Source: Deltaproteobacteria bacterium (GTDB taxonomy: Bacteria; Myxococcota_A; Polyangia; Haliangiales; Haliangiaceae). Taken from it: a DNA stretch of 53,563 nt. A model generated the notes under the pieces. The model saw only the letters and a program-made list of their open reading frames with translations, was not told the DNA's origin and searched no databases. Where the stretch lies: positions 1-53,563 of the forward strand of contig JAIOQA010000356.1 in the NCBI GenBank assembly GCA_021413675.1, in the 5' to 3' direction. How positions within the stretch are numbered: the first letter of the stretch is position 1; each line of letters opens with the position of its first letter. Below are positions 41,264 to 53,563 of the stretch, one piece after another. Made by a program: the position numbers and the translations under genes.

Positions 41264-41532
41264 TACGACGGCCTCGTCTCCAGCCGCTCCGGCCGGTTCG
41301 CTTCATGACCACGGCGCGCGGGCGCCGGGTGATATCCGCCGTGGAACAGCGGGTTGCATCGAAGGATCCGCCACACCGCCCAGAGTGAGCCCTCGAGGGG
41401 GCCGCGGTTCTCGATGGCCTCGATCGCATAGCACGAGCAGGTCGGCGCGTACCGACAGCTCGGCGTTCGCTTGAGCGGCGACAGGATCCGCTGGTAGCCG
41501 CGCACGAACGCGATGAGCGCGCGCTTCACCAC
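41263..41532 (-). CDS. yidD: membrane protein insertion efficiency factor YidD
   Basis: This 89-residue protein has the family signature YQRILSPLKRTPSCRYAPTCSCYAIEAI, followed by WRILRCNPLFHGGYHP. The GTG start lies inside the last codons of rnpA. YidD assists YidC at the inner membrane, and the genes are coupled in the order rnpA-yidD-yidC. Confidence 0.95.
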   Translation of the reverse strand: MVKRALIAFVRGYQRILSPLKRTPSCRYAPTCSCYAIEAIENRGPLEGSLWAVWRILRCNPLFHGGYHPAPARRGHEANRPERLETRPS

Positions 41533-41864
41533 GCCGCGACCCGATCGCGCAACCGCGCGAGGTCAGCACCGACCTCGGCGAGCCCGTCGAGACTGGCAGC
41601 GGAGTCCTTCGCGATCACGACCACGTCGCGACCGGCTGGGACCCAGCCGTGCGTGCGCAACCACTCTCGGGCCAGCCGCTTGACGCGATTGCGCGCGACC
41701 GCATTGCCAACCCGTTTGGAGACGGTGAAGCCCACGCGCCCGACCGAGCCAACGGCCGTCCCCGGCGCGACAAGCGCGAGGAAATGCCGGGACCCGATCT
41801 TGGAGCCCGCGTGCTGGACCGCCAGAAATTCACGGCGACGCCGCAGCCGCATGCTCTTGGTCAT
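41526..41864 (-). CDS. rnpA: ribonuclease P protein component
   Basis: RnpA supports the RNA subunit of RNase P in 5'-end processing of tRNAs. The 112-residue protein has RLRRRREFLAVQ, GRVGFTVSKRVGNAVARNRVKRLAREWLR (the RNR signature) and DVVVIAKDSAA. The ATG at 41864 gives a normal N-terminus (MTKSMRLRRR), 16 bp after rpmH. A longer frame upstream overlaps rpmH and was not used. Confidence 0.94.
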   Translation of the reverse strand: MTKSMRLRRRREFLAVQHAGSKIGSRHFLALVAPGTAVGSVGRVGFTVSKRVGNAVARNRVKRLAREWLRTHGWVPAGRDVVVIAKDSAASLDGLAEVGADLARLRDRVAAW

Positions 41865-41880
41865 GCGCTGCGCCACCGCG

Positions 41881-42030
41881 CTACTTCTTCGCGATCGTGA
41901 CCGAGATCCGCTTGCGTCCCTTGGCGCGGCGTCGACGAAGAACCTCGCGGCCTCCGCGGGTCTTCTTGCGGGCGCGAAACCCATGGGTGCGCTTGCGGCT
42001 CTTATTATGCGGCTGATACGTACGCTTCAC
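41881..42030 (-). CDS. rpmH: 50S ribosomal protein L34
   Basis: The 49-residue protein begins (M)KRTYQPHNKSRKRTHGFRAR and ends KGRKRISVTIAKK, diagnostic for L34. The start is GTG at 42030 with GGAG 7 nt upstream. It heads the rpmH-rnpA-yidD-yidC-jag-mnmE cluster. Confidence 0.97.
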   Translation of the reverse strand: MKRTYQPHNKSRKRTHGFRARKKTRGGREVLRRRRAKGRKRISVTIAKK

Positions 42031-42060
42031 GGCTAGCTCCGGGTCCTTGCGGGACGTGGA

Positions 42061-42089
42061 TCGATACTCGACGAGCCCCGGGGTGTCAA
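42061..42089 (-). promoter_or_regulatory. promoter of the rpmH operon
   Basis: On the minus strand a consensus TTGACA (42089-42084) is followed by a 17-bp spacer and TATCGA (42066-42061). The transcript would start near 42054, about 25 nt before the L34 GTG. Confidence 0.75.
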
Positions 42090-42445
42090 GGACAGTGCCC
42101 GGTGAGTCGCTGCCAATCCTCCGGAGTGGCGTGAGGCTGTTCCCACAGCTGAACCACAATCACGGCTGCGGCGCAATATGCAGCAAATTTCGCATCTTCC
42201 AGATCTCGGTCCACAGCTGTCTGCACTCCGGACGAATCTCGGGACGGATCCGTCACCGGGAGCCAAATGAGATCCGAGACTTCTGATTTCGTTGATGGAA
42301 TGACCTTGCTCGGCGCTTTCTCACTCTGGTAGCTAGTGCCCTCGCCGACGAAACGTCGCCGCGCCTCGGGGGCCCGGTGACCACGCACTGCCGACGCGCC
42401 CACCCCGGGATCTTCGGCACCGGCCACGAGTAGCCTCGCGCTGCC

Positions 42446-42454
42446 TGTGGATAA
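42446..42454 (-). promoter_or_regulatory. perfect DnaA box
   Basis: TGTGGATAA is the exact reverse complement of the DnaA 9-mer TTATCCACA. It lies just upstream of dnaA and may serve autoregulation or a second origin subregion. Confidence 0.75.
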
Positions 42455-42561
42455 GCTCTGTCTTTGTCCGCATTCTTCCTGTGGAACAAACAAATCATCT
42501 ACATGATTTCAAAAGCGAATCCACGAAACCACATCGCGACGTCCTGCCGGGAGCCTCACGC

Positions 42562-43998
<1,437 letters not shown>

Positions 43999-44073
43999 TC
44001 CTGCAAGCAAGTGATGACGTCTCCGATGACTCGAACGATGACAGGATCGGCCCTCCGTGGTACGCCGCAGGCC

Positions 44074-44312
44074 TGTGGGGATCACTGTGGAAGAGCCTGT
44101 GGATCGGCCAGAGGGCAGATCTCGACGACCGGTTCATCCACAGGTCGTCAACTGACCTCAACAGGCCGCACCGCCCGGATGTCCACCGCGACCGCTTCCT
44201 GATTCCCGTGTGAACTCGAGCAATTCAGTCTCGTATCCACACCACCCACACCAGCTACTACTATCTCTACTTTCTTCCTGATCAAGATCTTAAGAGAAGA
44301 AGAGAGAACACG
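44074..44312. other. probable replication origin (oriC): DnaA boxes, DnaA-trio and AT-rich tract
   Basis: Between dnaA and dnaN lie TGTGGGGAT (44074), TGTGGAAGA (44086), TGTGGATCG (44098), TCATCCACA (44134-44142, 8/9) and GTATCCACA (44233-44241, 8/9). After the last box comes a short GC-rich spacer. CTACTACTATCTCTA follows at 44255-44269; its complement read 3' to 5' is GAT-GAT-GAT-AGA-GAT, the DnaA-trio pattern. An AT-rich purine/pyrimidine tract (44263-44312) continues to dnaN. This matches the box, GC-rich spacer, trio, unwinding-element order known from Bacillus subtilis. Confidence 0.75.
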
Positions 44313-44321
44313 AGAGGGCCC

Positions 44322-45419
<1,098 letters not shown>

Positions 45420-45443
45420 CGCGCCCGTCCTGAAGCTGCTGAC

Positions 45444-46556
45444 GTGCGCATCGCGGCGCTAGAGGTCGAGGGCGTCCGCAACCTGGCGCCGCTGGTGCTC
45501 TCGCCCTCGCCCCGGTTCAACGTCTTCGTCGGGGACAACGGCCAGGGCAAGACCAACTTGCTCGAGAGCATCTACGTCGCCGCGACGCTGCGCTCGTTCC
45601 GCACCACGCGCCTCGCGGAGATCATCCAGTTCGGCGCCCCGGGCGCGCGCATCCGGGCCAGGGTCGAGCGCGGCGGGCTCACCCGCCTGTACGACGTCAC
45701 CATCGGACCGCACAGCCGCCAGGTCCGGCTCGACGGCAAGGCGCCGCGCCCGGTGTCGCGCTACTTCGGCGACCTGAACGTCGTCCTGTTCGCGCCCGAG
45801 GACCTGCACCTGCCGCGCGGCGCGCCCGCCGATCGTCGACGATTTCTCGACCGCGCGGTGTTCAACCGGCGCGGCGAGCACCTGACCGTCGTCGCCGACT
45901 ACGACAAGGCGCTGCGCAGCCGCAACGCGCTGCTGCGCGAAGCCGCGGCCGGCCGCCGCACCAAGGGCATCGGCGACCAGCTCGCGGTCTGGGACGAGCA
46001 GGTCGCGACCCTCGGCGCGCGGGTCATCGCCCATCGCCGCGCGTACCTCGCCGAGCTGCGCGGCCCGGTGCAGGCCGCCTTCGACGCGATCGCCCGCGCC
46101 GGCAAGCCGGCGGACGTCACCTACGCGAGCGCCGCGCCCGAGATCGCCGCCGCCGCCGATGCGGACCTCCCGGCGGCGCTACGCGCGGCGCTGGCCGCGA
46201 CCCAGGCGCGCGACCTGGCCCGTGGCTCGACCTCGGTCGGCCCGCACCGGGACGACCTCGCCTTCGGCTTCGATGGCCACGAGGCCGCGGCGGTGGCCTC
46301 GCAGGGCCAGCTGCGCGCGCTGGTGCTGGCGTGGAAGACCGCGGAGATCGATCTCCTCGAGCGCGTCCACGGCGAGCCGCCGATCCTGCTCCTCGACGAT
46401 GTCTCCTCGGAGCTCGATCCGCAGCGCAACCGCTACCTGTTCGAGTACCTCGCCGAACGCCAGGGCCAGTGCTTCATCACGACCACTCACGCGGGGTTCG
46501 TGCTGCTCGATCGAAACCGCGTCGATCATCAGGTCCGGGACGGTCGAATTGTGTAG
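45444..46556 (+). CDS. recF: DNA replication and repair protein RecF
   Basis: RecF is an SMC-like ATPase that helps load RecA at gaps. The 370-residue protein has Walker A VGDNGQGKTNLLESIYV, the region SVGPHRDDLAFGFDG, the SQGQLRALVLAWK signature and Walker B ILLLDDVSSELDPQR. It ends with TTTHAGF. The GTG at 45444 gives the usual MRIAALEVEGVRN start, 24 bp after dnaN. Confidence 0.96.
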   Translation: MRIAALEVEGVRNLAPLVLSPSPRFNVFVGDNGQGKTNLLESIYVAATLRSFRTTRLAEIIQFGAPGARIRARVERGGLTRLYDVTIGPHSRQVRLDGKAPRPVSRYFGDLNVVLFAPEDLHLPRGAPADRRRFLDRAVFNRRGEHLTVVADYDKALRSRNALLREAAAGRRTKGIGDQLAVWDEQVATLGARVIAHRRAYLAELRGPVQAAFDAIARAGKPADVTYASAAPEIAAAADADLPAALRAALAATQARDLARGSTSVGPHRDDLAFGFDGHEAAAVASQGQLRALVLAWKTAEIDLLERVHGEPPILLLDDVSSELDPQRNRYLFEYLAERQGQCFITTTHAGFVLLDRNRVDHQVRDGRIV

Positions 46557-46655
46557 CTATTCCTGATTGTTAATCCACGTACACGAGTGCCCTCACGGGC
46601 TTCCGCAGGGGGCTCCAGTGTGGTACGACCCACGCTCGCGAAAACGGGTACTCGA

Positions 46656-49106
<2,451 letters not shown>

Positions 49107-49139
49107 TCGCAGCCGAGCTCCGCGATCGTCGAGCCGCGG

Positions 49140-49159
49140 TCCGCGTCGTGTGACGCGGA
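49140..49159 (+). terminator. possible gyrB terminator hairpin
   Basis: TCCGCGTC-GTGT-GACGCGGA forms a perfect 8-bp stem with a 4-nt loop, 34 bp after the gyrB stop. There is no T-run, so intrinsic termination is uncertain. Confidence 0.35.
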
Positions 49160-49198
49160 TCGCCCTGGCGGTGATTCCCGACGGGAGACCCGCTCTGC

Positions 49199-49204
49199 TA
49201 CCAT
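49199..49204 (+). promoter_or_regulatory. leaderless-type -10 box of the sigma-like gene
   Basis: TACCAT is followed by 7 nt and the GTG at 49212. The GGGA in between is too close to the start for a normal ribosome binding site. Confidence 0.35.
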
Positions 49205-49211
49205 CGCGGGA

Positions 49212-49802
49212 GTGAGCACCGATCCCGCCGCGCTGGAAGCCAGCATCCGGGTCGCGTGCGATCAGGAGCGCTGGTCCGACGCGGCGACGCTCGCGGTCAA
49301 GGGCTACGGACCCGAGCTCCTCGGCTACCTCATCGGCATGACCCGCAGCGAGGTCGACGCCGGCGACGCCTTCGCGCTGTGCTGCGAGAGCATCTGGCTG
49401 GGCCTGCCGAAGTTCCGGTGGGAGTCCACGCTCAGGACCTGGGCCTACTGCCTCGCGCGGCGCTCGTTCACGCGGCTGCGCCGCGACCCGCGGCGCAAGC
49501 GCGAGGTCGCGTACTCGGACGCGCTGTCGGCGGCGATCGCCCAGGTCCGCACCCGGACCGCGACCTACCTGCGCACCGAGACCAAGGACAAGGTCGCCGA
49601 GCTCCGCGCGAAGCTCGAGCCCGACGACCAGACGCTCCTGATCCTGCGGATCAACCGGAAGCTCCCGTGGCGCGAGATCGCGATCGTCCTCGGCGAGGAT
49701 GACGACACGCCGGCGGCGACCGAGCGGCGCGCGGCGGCGCTGCGCAAGCGCTTCGAGCGCATCAAGCTCGAGCTGCGGGCGCTGGCCAAGCCGGCGGAGT
49801 GA
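49212..49802 (+). CDS. ECF-like sigma factor
   Basis: The 196-residue protein has a region-2-like helix set (LGYLIGMTRSEVDAGDAFALCCESIWLGLPKFRWESTLRTWAYCLARRSFTRLRR). A region-4-like segment follows (LEPDDQTLLILRINRKLPWREIAIVLGE). The helix-turn-helix end is altered by an acidic insert (DDDTPAATERRAAALRKRFERIK). Such factors often sit next to Ser/Thr kinases in Myxococcota, as here, and could be controlled by them. The GTG start has a TAnnnT box 7 nt upstream. Confidence 0.8.
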   Translation: MSTDPAALEASIRVACDQERWSDAATLAVKGYGPELLGYLIGMTRSEVDAGDAFALCCESIWLGLPKFRWESTLRTWAYCLARRSFTRLRRDPRRKREVAYSDALSAAIAQVRTRTATYLRTETKDKVAELRAKLEPDDQTLLILRINRKLPWREIAIVLGEDDDTPAATERRAAALRKRFERIKLELRALAKPAE

Positions 49803-49865
49803 GCGCGGGCCGGCGCCGCGCGACGGCGACGAGCTCGTGAGGCCGCCGGCGCTGCGCCGGTGCGC

Positions 49866-49871
49866 TAGGCT
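49866..49871 (+). promoter_or_regulatory. leaderless-type -10 box of the first kinase-TPR gene
   Basis: TAGGCT is separated from the GTG at 49878 by 6 nt. The same arrangement (TAGGTT, 6 nt, GTG) precedes the paralogue at 52802. Confidence 0.4.
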
Positions 49872-49877
49872 CGGCGG

Positions 49878-52745
49878 GTGAGCGGCGACGATCGCGACGA
49901 CACCGATGCCGCGAGCACGCGGTCGTCCGATCGCACGCCGACGACGGGCGAGCTCGAGTCGATGGCGTCGTTGCTCGGCCGGCTCGCGGATGCGCCGGGC
50001 GGGCCGGAGGGCGCCGCGCCGATCGTGCCGGGTGCCGTGCTCGAAGGAACCTACCGGGTCGAGCGCGCGATCGGCGAGGGCGGCATGGGCATCGTCTACC
50101 TCGCGCGCGATCTGCGGCTGGATCGCGACGTCGCGCTCAAGGTCGGGCGGCAGGTCTCGGTGGTGTCGCTGCTGCGGCTCGAGCGCGAGGCCGCGGCGCT
50201 CGCGCGGCTGTCGCATCCCAACGTCGTCGTCGTGTATCAGGTCGGCGAGTCGGGCGGCCGCGTCTTCCTCGCGATGGAGTACGTGCCCGGCGGCACCGCG
50301 CGCGCCTGGCTCGAGGCCAGGCCGCGGACCTGGCGCGAGATCGTCGCCTTGTACGCTGCCGCCGGCGATGGGCTCGCCGCGGCGCACGACGCCGGCCTCA
50401 TCCACCGCGACTTCAAGCCCGACAACGTCCTCGTCGGCGACGACGGGCGCCCGCGGGTCGCCGACTTCGGGCTGGCGCGCAGCGACCTCGATGGCGTGAT
50501 CGGCGCGGACGTCGCGGCGCATGCGTCGATGACCCAGACCGGCGCGGTGCTGGGCACGCCGGCGTACATGCCGCCCGAGCAGCTCGCCGGTGAGCCGCTG
50601 GATGCGCGCGCCGATCAGTTCGCGTTCTGCGCCGCGCTGTGGGAGGCGCTCTACGGCCTGCGGCCGTTCGACGGCAAGACCCCCGCGGATGTCGCGGCGT
50701 CGATCGCGTCGGCGCGGCCGCGCGTGCCGACCGGCGCCGCGGCGCGGCGCGTGCCGCGGCACATCGCGGAGGTCCTGCGCCGCGGTCTGGCGTCGCGCCG
50801 GGTCGATCGCTTCCCCTCGATGGCGTCGCTGCTCGTCGCGCTGCGCCGCGATCCGGCCCGGCGGTGGCGGCGCATCGGCGCGGCCGCTGCCGTCGCGAGC
50901 GCGATCGGCGGCGCGGTGATCGCGACCCGCCTGCTCGCCGAGGCGCCGCCGGATCCGTGCGCGAATGGTCCGCGCGAGATCGCGCGCGCCTGGAATCCCG
51001 CGCGCGCGGCGGAGCTGCGCGAGGGGCTCGGGCGCATCGCGCCGTGGACCGCGACGATCGCCGCGAACGCGATCACCGCGCTCGATGCGTGGTCGGCGAA
51101 GTGGGCCGTCGAGTACCGCGCCGTGTGCGAGACCGGCGCGAGCTGGTCGGGCGACCTCCACGATCGCGCGGCGCAGTGCCTGTCCCGCCGCCGCGCGGAG
51201 CTGACCGCCGCGGTCGACGTGCTCGCGGTCGCCGATGCCCACGTCGCCGCGAAGGCGGACGCGCTGCTCGCGCTCGATGATCCCGCGACCTGCGCCGACG
51301 CGGAGTACTTGCTCGCGGCGGAACCACCGGTCCCGTCGACAGTTGCGAGCGCGGTCGCGCCGCTGGAGGCGGCCCTCGATCACGCTCACGCGCTGGCGCT
51401 GGTCGGCCGTGACTACTCGAGCGCAGTGCTCACACGTACGCTCCTCGCGCCGGCGATCGCGACAGGACACCAGCCGTTGAGCGCGAGTGCTCGAGCAACA
51501 CTCGGCGTCGAGTTGCAGGCGCTCGGCGCGCTTGGCGCCGCCGACCTCGCGCTGCGCGAAGCCTACTTCGAAGCTGAGGCGGGGCGTGCCGCGGAGGCGG
51601 CCGTGCATGCCGCAAGCGCGCGCGCGCTCGGGCTGATCGACCAGTCGCGCGTCGAGGAGGCGCGCGATTGGGCGCGCCTCGCCGAGATCTCCGCGTCGAG
51701 GACCAGTGAGCCGCGGCTGCGCTTGATGGCGATGCAGGCATCTGGCCGAGTTGCGCTGATAGGCGGAGACTACAAGGGGGCGATGGCGAGCGCCTCGGCG
51801 CAGGTCGCGGTGGCGCGTGCGCAAGGTGGCAGGATGTTCGCGTACGCGCTGGTCGAACGCGCAAACGCACTCGCGGCTCTCGACAACCACAACGATGCGC
51901 TCGCAGATCTCGACGCGGCCCGGGGCGTTCTCGTGGAAGGTCGTGGCGCTGATGCTCCGGTGCTGCTCGGGATCGACGAGCAGCGCGCGAGCTCGCTAGC
52001 GCGCCTCGGCCGCACGGATGAGGCCGTCGCCTTACAGCGGGACCTCGTGGCGCGGCAAGAGCGCCTCTTCGGTCCAGACAGCTACGACGTGGGCGGCGCG
52101 CTCCTCGAGCTCGGCGCGACCCTGTGCGTGACGCGTCATGAGGAGGCGCTACCGGTCCTCGATCGCGCGCTGCCGATCATCGTGCGCACGATCGGCCCGC
52201 GGTCGTACGAGGTCGGCTCGATCCACAACAACCGGGCGCTCGCGCTGGTCAGCTACGGCCGCTACGACGACGCGGTCGCGGAGTACCGTCAGGTCATCGA
52301 TGTCTGGGGCGAGGTCCTCGGCGCCGAGCATCCCGATCTGGGCAAAGCCTGGGGTAACCTCGGCGATGTTCTGCGGCAGGCCGGGCGATTCGCCGAGGCA
52401 GACGCCGCGCTGACGACCGCGGTGACGCTGCTCTCTCGGGTGGACCCCGACAGCGAGCGTCTGGCGTTCGCGCTCACCGCGCGCGGCGCGCTCGAGCTCG
52501 CGCGGCCGCGCCCGGATCTGGCTCGTGGGCGTGCGGATCTCGAGCGGGCGCTCGCCCTGCGCAAGGCGCACGACACCGATCCTGCGCAGCGCGCGAACAC
52601 CCAGCTGTTCCTCGGGGAGTTGCTGCAGCGACAAGGCGATCGCGCCCGGAGTCGCGCGCTGAAGGCCGCGGCGCGGGCGACGTTCCTCGAGGAACAGGTG
52701 GACCTGACCAAGCCCGAGTACCGCGCGTACCTCGCCACGCCGTAG
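49878..52745 (+). CDS. Ser/Thr protein kinase with C-terminal TPR sensor region
   Basis: The 955-residue protein has an N-terminal tail with TPTTGELESMASLLGRLADAPGGPEG, then a Hanks kinase domain. This has the glycine loop GEGGMGIVY, catalytic lysine VALKV, alpha-C REAAAL, catalytic loop HRDFKPDN (Phe for the usual Leu), DFGLAR and the MPPEQ activation end. A transmembrane helix follows (IGAAAAVASAIGGAVIATRLL). The long C-terminal part is helical and becomes tetratricopeptide-like near the end (VGSIHNNRALALVSYGRYDDAVAEYRQVID, LGKAWGNLGDVLRQAGRFAEADAALT). This is the common myxobacterial kinase-TPR design, probably a membrane receptor kinase. The segment at about 51.3-52.1 kb has more A/T at third positions than its flanks. 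Confidence 0.93.
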   Translation: MSGDDRDDTDAASTRSSDRTPTTGELESMASLLGRLADAPGGPEGAAPIVPGAVLEGTYRVERAIGEGGMGIVYLARDLRLDRDVALKVGRQVSVVSLLRLEREAAALARLSHPNVVVVYQVGESGGRVFLAMEYVPGGTARAWLEARPRTWREIVALYAAAGDGLAAAHDAGLIHRDFKPDNVLVGDDGRPRVADFGLARSDLDGVIGADVAAHASMTQTGAVLGTPAYMPPEQLAGEPLDARADQFAFCAALWEALYGLRPFDGKTPADVAASIASARPRVPTGAAARRVPRHIAEVLRRGLASRRVDRFPSMASLLVALRRDPARRWRRIGAAAAVASAIGGAVIATRLLAEAPPDPCANGPREIARAWNPARAAELREGLGRIAPWTATIAANAITALDAWSAKWAVEYRAVCETGASWSGDLHDRAAQCLSRRRAELTAAVDVLAVADAHVAAKADALLALDDPATCADAEYLLAAEPPVPSTVASAVAPLEAALDHAHALALVGRDYSSAVLTRTLLAPAIATGHQPLSASARATLGVELQALGALGAADLALREAYFEAEAGRAAEAAVHAASARALGLIDQSRVEEARDWARLAEISASRTSEPRLRLMAMQASGRVALIGGDYKGAMASASAQVAVARAQGGRMFAYALVERANALAALDNHNDALADLDAARGVLVEGRGADAPVLLGIDEQRASSLARLGRTDEAVALQRDLVARQERLFGPDSYDVGGALLELGATLCVTRHEEALPVLDRALPIIVRTIGPRSYEVGSIHNNRALALVSYGRYDDAVAEYRQVIDVWGEVLGAEHPDLGKAWGNLGDVLRQAGRFAEADAALTTAVTLLSRVDPDSERLAFALTARGALELARPRPDLARGRADLERALALRKAHDTDPAQRANTQLFLGELLQRQGDRARSRALKAAARATFLEEQVDLTKPEYRAYLATP

Positions 52746-52789
52746 CCGTCGCAGCGGATTCTGCCGCAACCGTTGGGCGGCCCGTGCGA

Positions 52790-52795
52790 TAGGTT
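52790..52795 (+). promoter_or_regulatory. leaderless-type -10 box of the second kinase gene
   Basis: TAGGTT is separated from the GTG at 52802 by 6 nt. It is conserved in position with the box of the upstream paralogue. Confidence 0.4.
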
Positions 52796-52801
52796 CGGGC
52801 C

Positions 52802-53563
<762 letters not shown>

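Larger units (their letters stand above)
42031..42561. other. rpmH-dnaA intergenic region
   Basis: About 530 bp lie between the diverging rpmH and dnaA starts. The stretch holds the rpmH promoter and one perfect DnaA box. It also has several weaker TCCACA/TGTGGA-like sites (42131, 42212, 42480) and an AT-rich patch at 42482-42530. No gene is supported: one 135-codon minus frame has base use at third positions unlike all neighbours. Confidence 0.7.

Noticed and set aside
42086..42493. A 135-codon minus-strand frame between rpmH and dnaA
   Set aside because: Third-position base use is near random, unlike every real gene in the window, and it runs through the rpmH promoter and a DnaA box.

Overview
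The window is very GC-rich chromosomal DNA with strongly G/C-biased third codon positions. It carries many Ser/Thr kinases, TPR proteins, Cys-rich lipoproteins, a DUF4388-type receiver protein and PEGA/TPR operons. This mix points to a myxobacterium-like member of the Myxococcota, probably Haliangiales/Kofleriaceae-like; that placement is inference. Both ends cut through repetitive genes, a TPR protein with PKGFFDDLP repeats on the left and the second copy of a tandem kinase gene on the right. The window may therefore be a complete contig broken at repeats.

Layout. 1-3.2 kb: a TPR membrane protein whose N-terminal repeat region lies on the opposite strand. 3.2-8.4 kb: acyl-CoA synthetase, secreted protein and selB, joined by GTGA overlaps. 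8.4-15.4 kb: envelope genes, namely a beta-barrel-like protein, a Cys-rich lipoprotein, a HEAT protein, and a kinase/TPR/lipoprotein operon whose kinase carries an amber codon. 15.5-22.3 kb: M48 metalloprotease, dynamin-like GTPase, TPR-fused dynamin-like GTPase, then RNase HII with a histone-H1-like tail. 22.3-27 kb (minus): anti-sigma-like protein and ECF sigma factor, then mutM, ksgA and tsaD behind a structured leader. 27.2-31.5 kb: pseudo-receiver/DUF4388/TPR protein, then larA and rsmG. 31.5-34.15 kb: gene-free and repeat-rich, with parS-like sites. 34.15-42.03 kb (minus): bioD, bioA, bioF, mnmE, jag, yidC, yidD, rnpA, rpmH. 42.0-49.1 kb: the replication origin with dnaA, dnaN, recF and gyrB. 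49.2-53.56 kb: a sigma-like factor and tandem kinase-TPR genes.

The origin is recognisable. rpmH and dnaA diverge. DnaA boxes, a run of DnaA-trio triplets and an AT-rich tract fill the dnaA-dnaN gap. Four parS-like palindromes lie 6-12 kb away on the rsmG/bio side. The usual mnmE-mnmG-rsmG-parA-parB order is broken: mnmE and rsmG face each other across the bio genes and the repeat field, and mnmG, parA and parB are not in the window.

The most interesting candidate system is the M48 protease/dynamin/TPR-dynamin operon at 15.5-21.2 kb. It resembles, in composition only, the mitochondrial OMA1 (M48)-OPA1 (dynamin) pair. A second general observation is a recurring TAnnnT box 6-7 nt before start codons, which suggests many leaderless transcripts.
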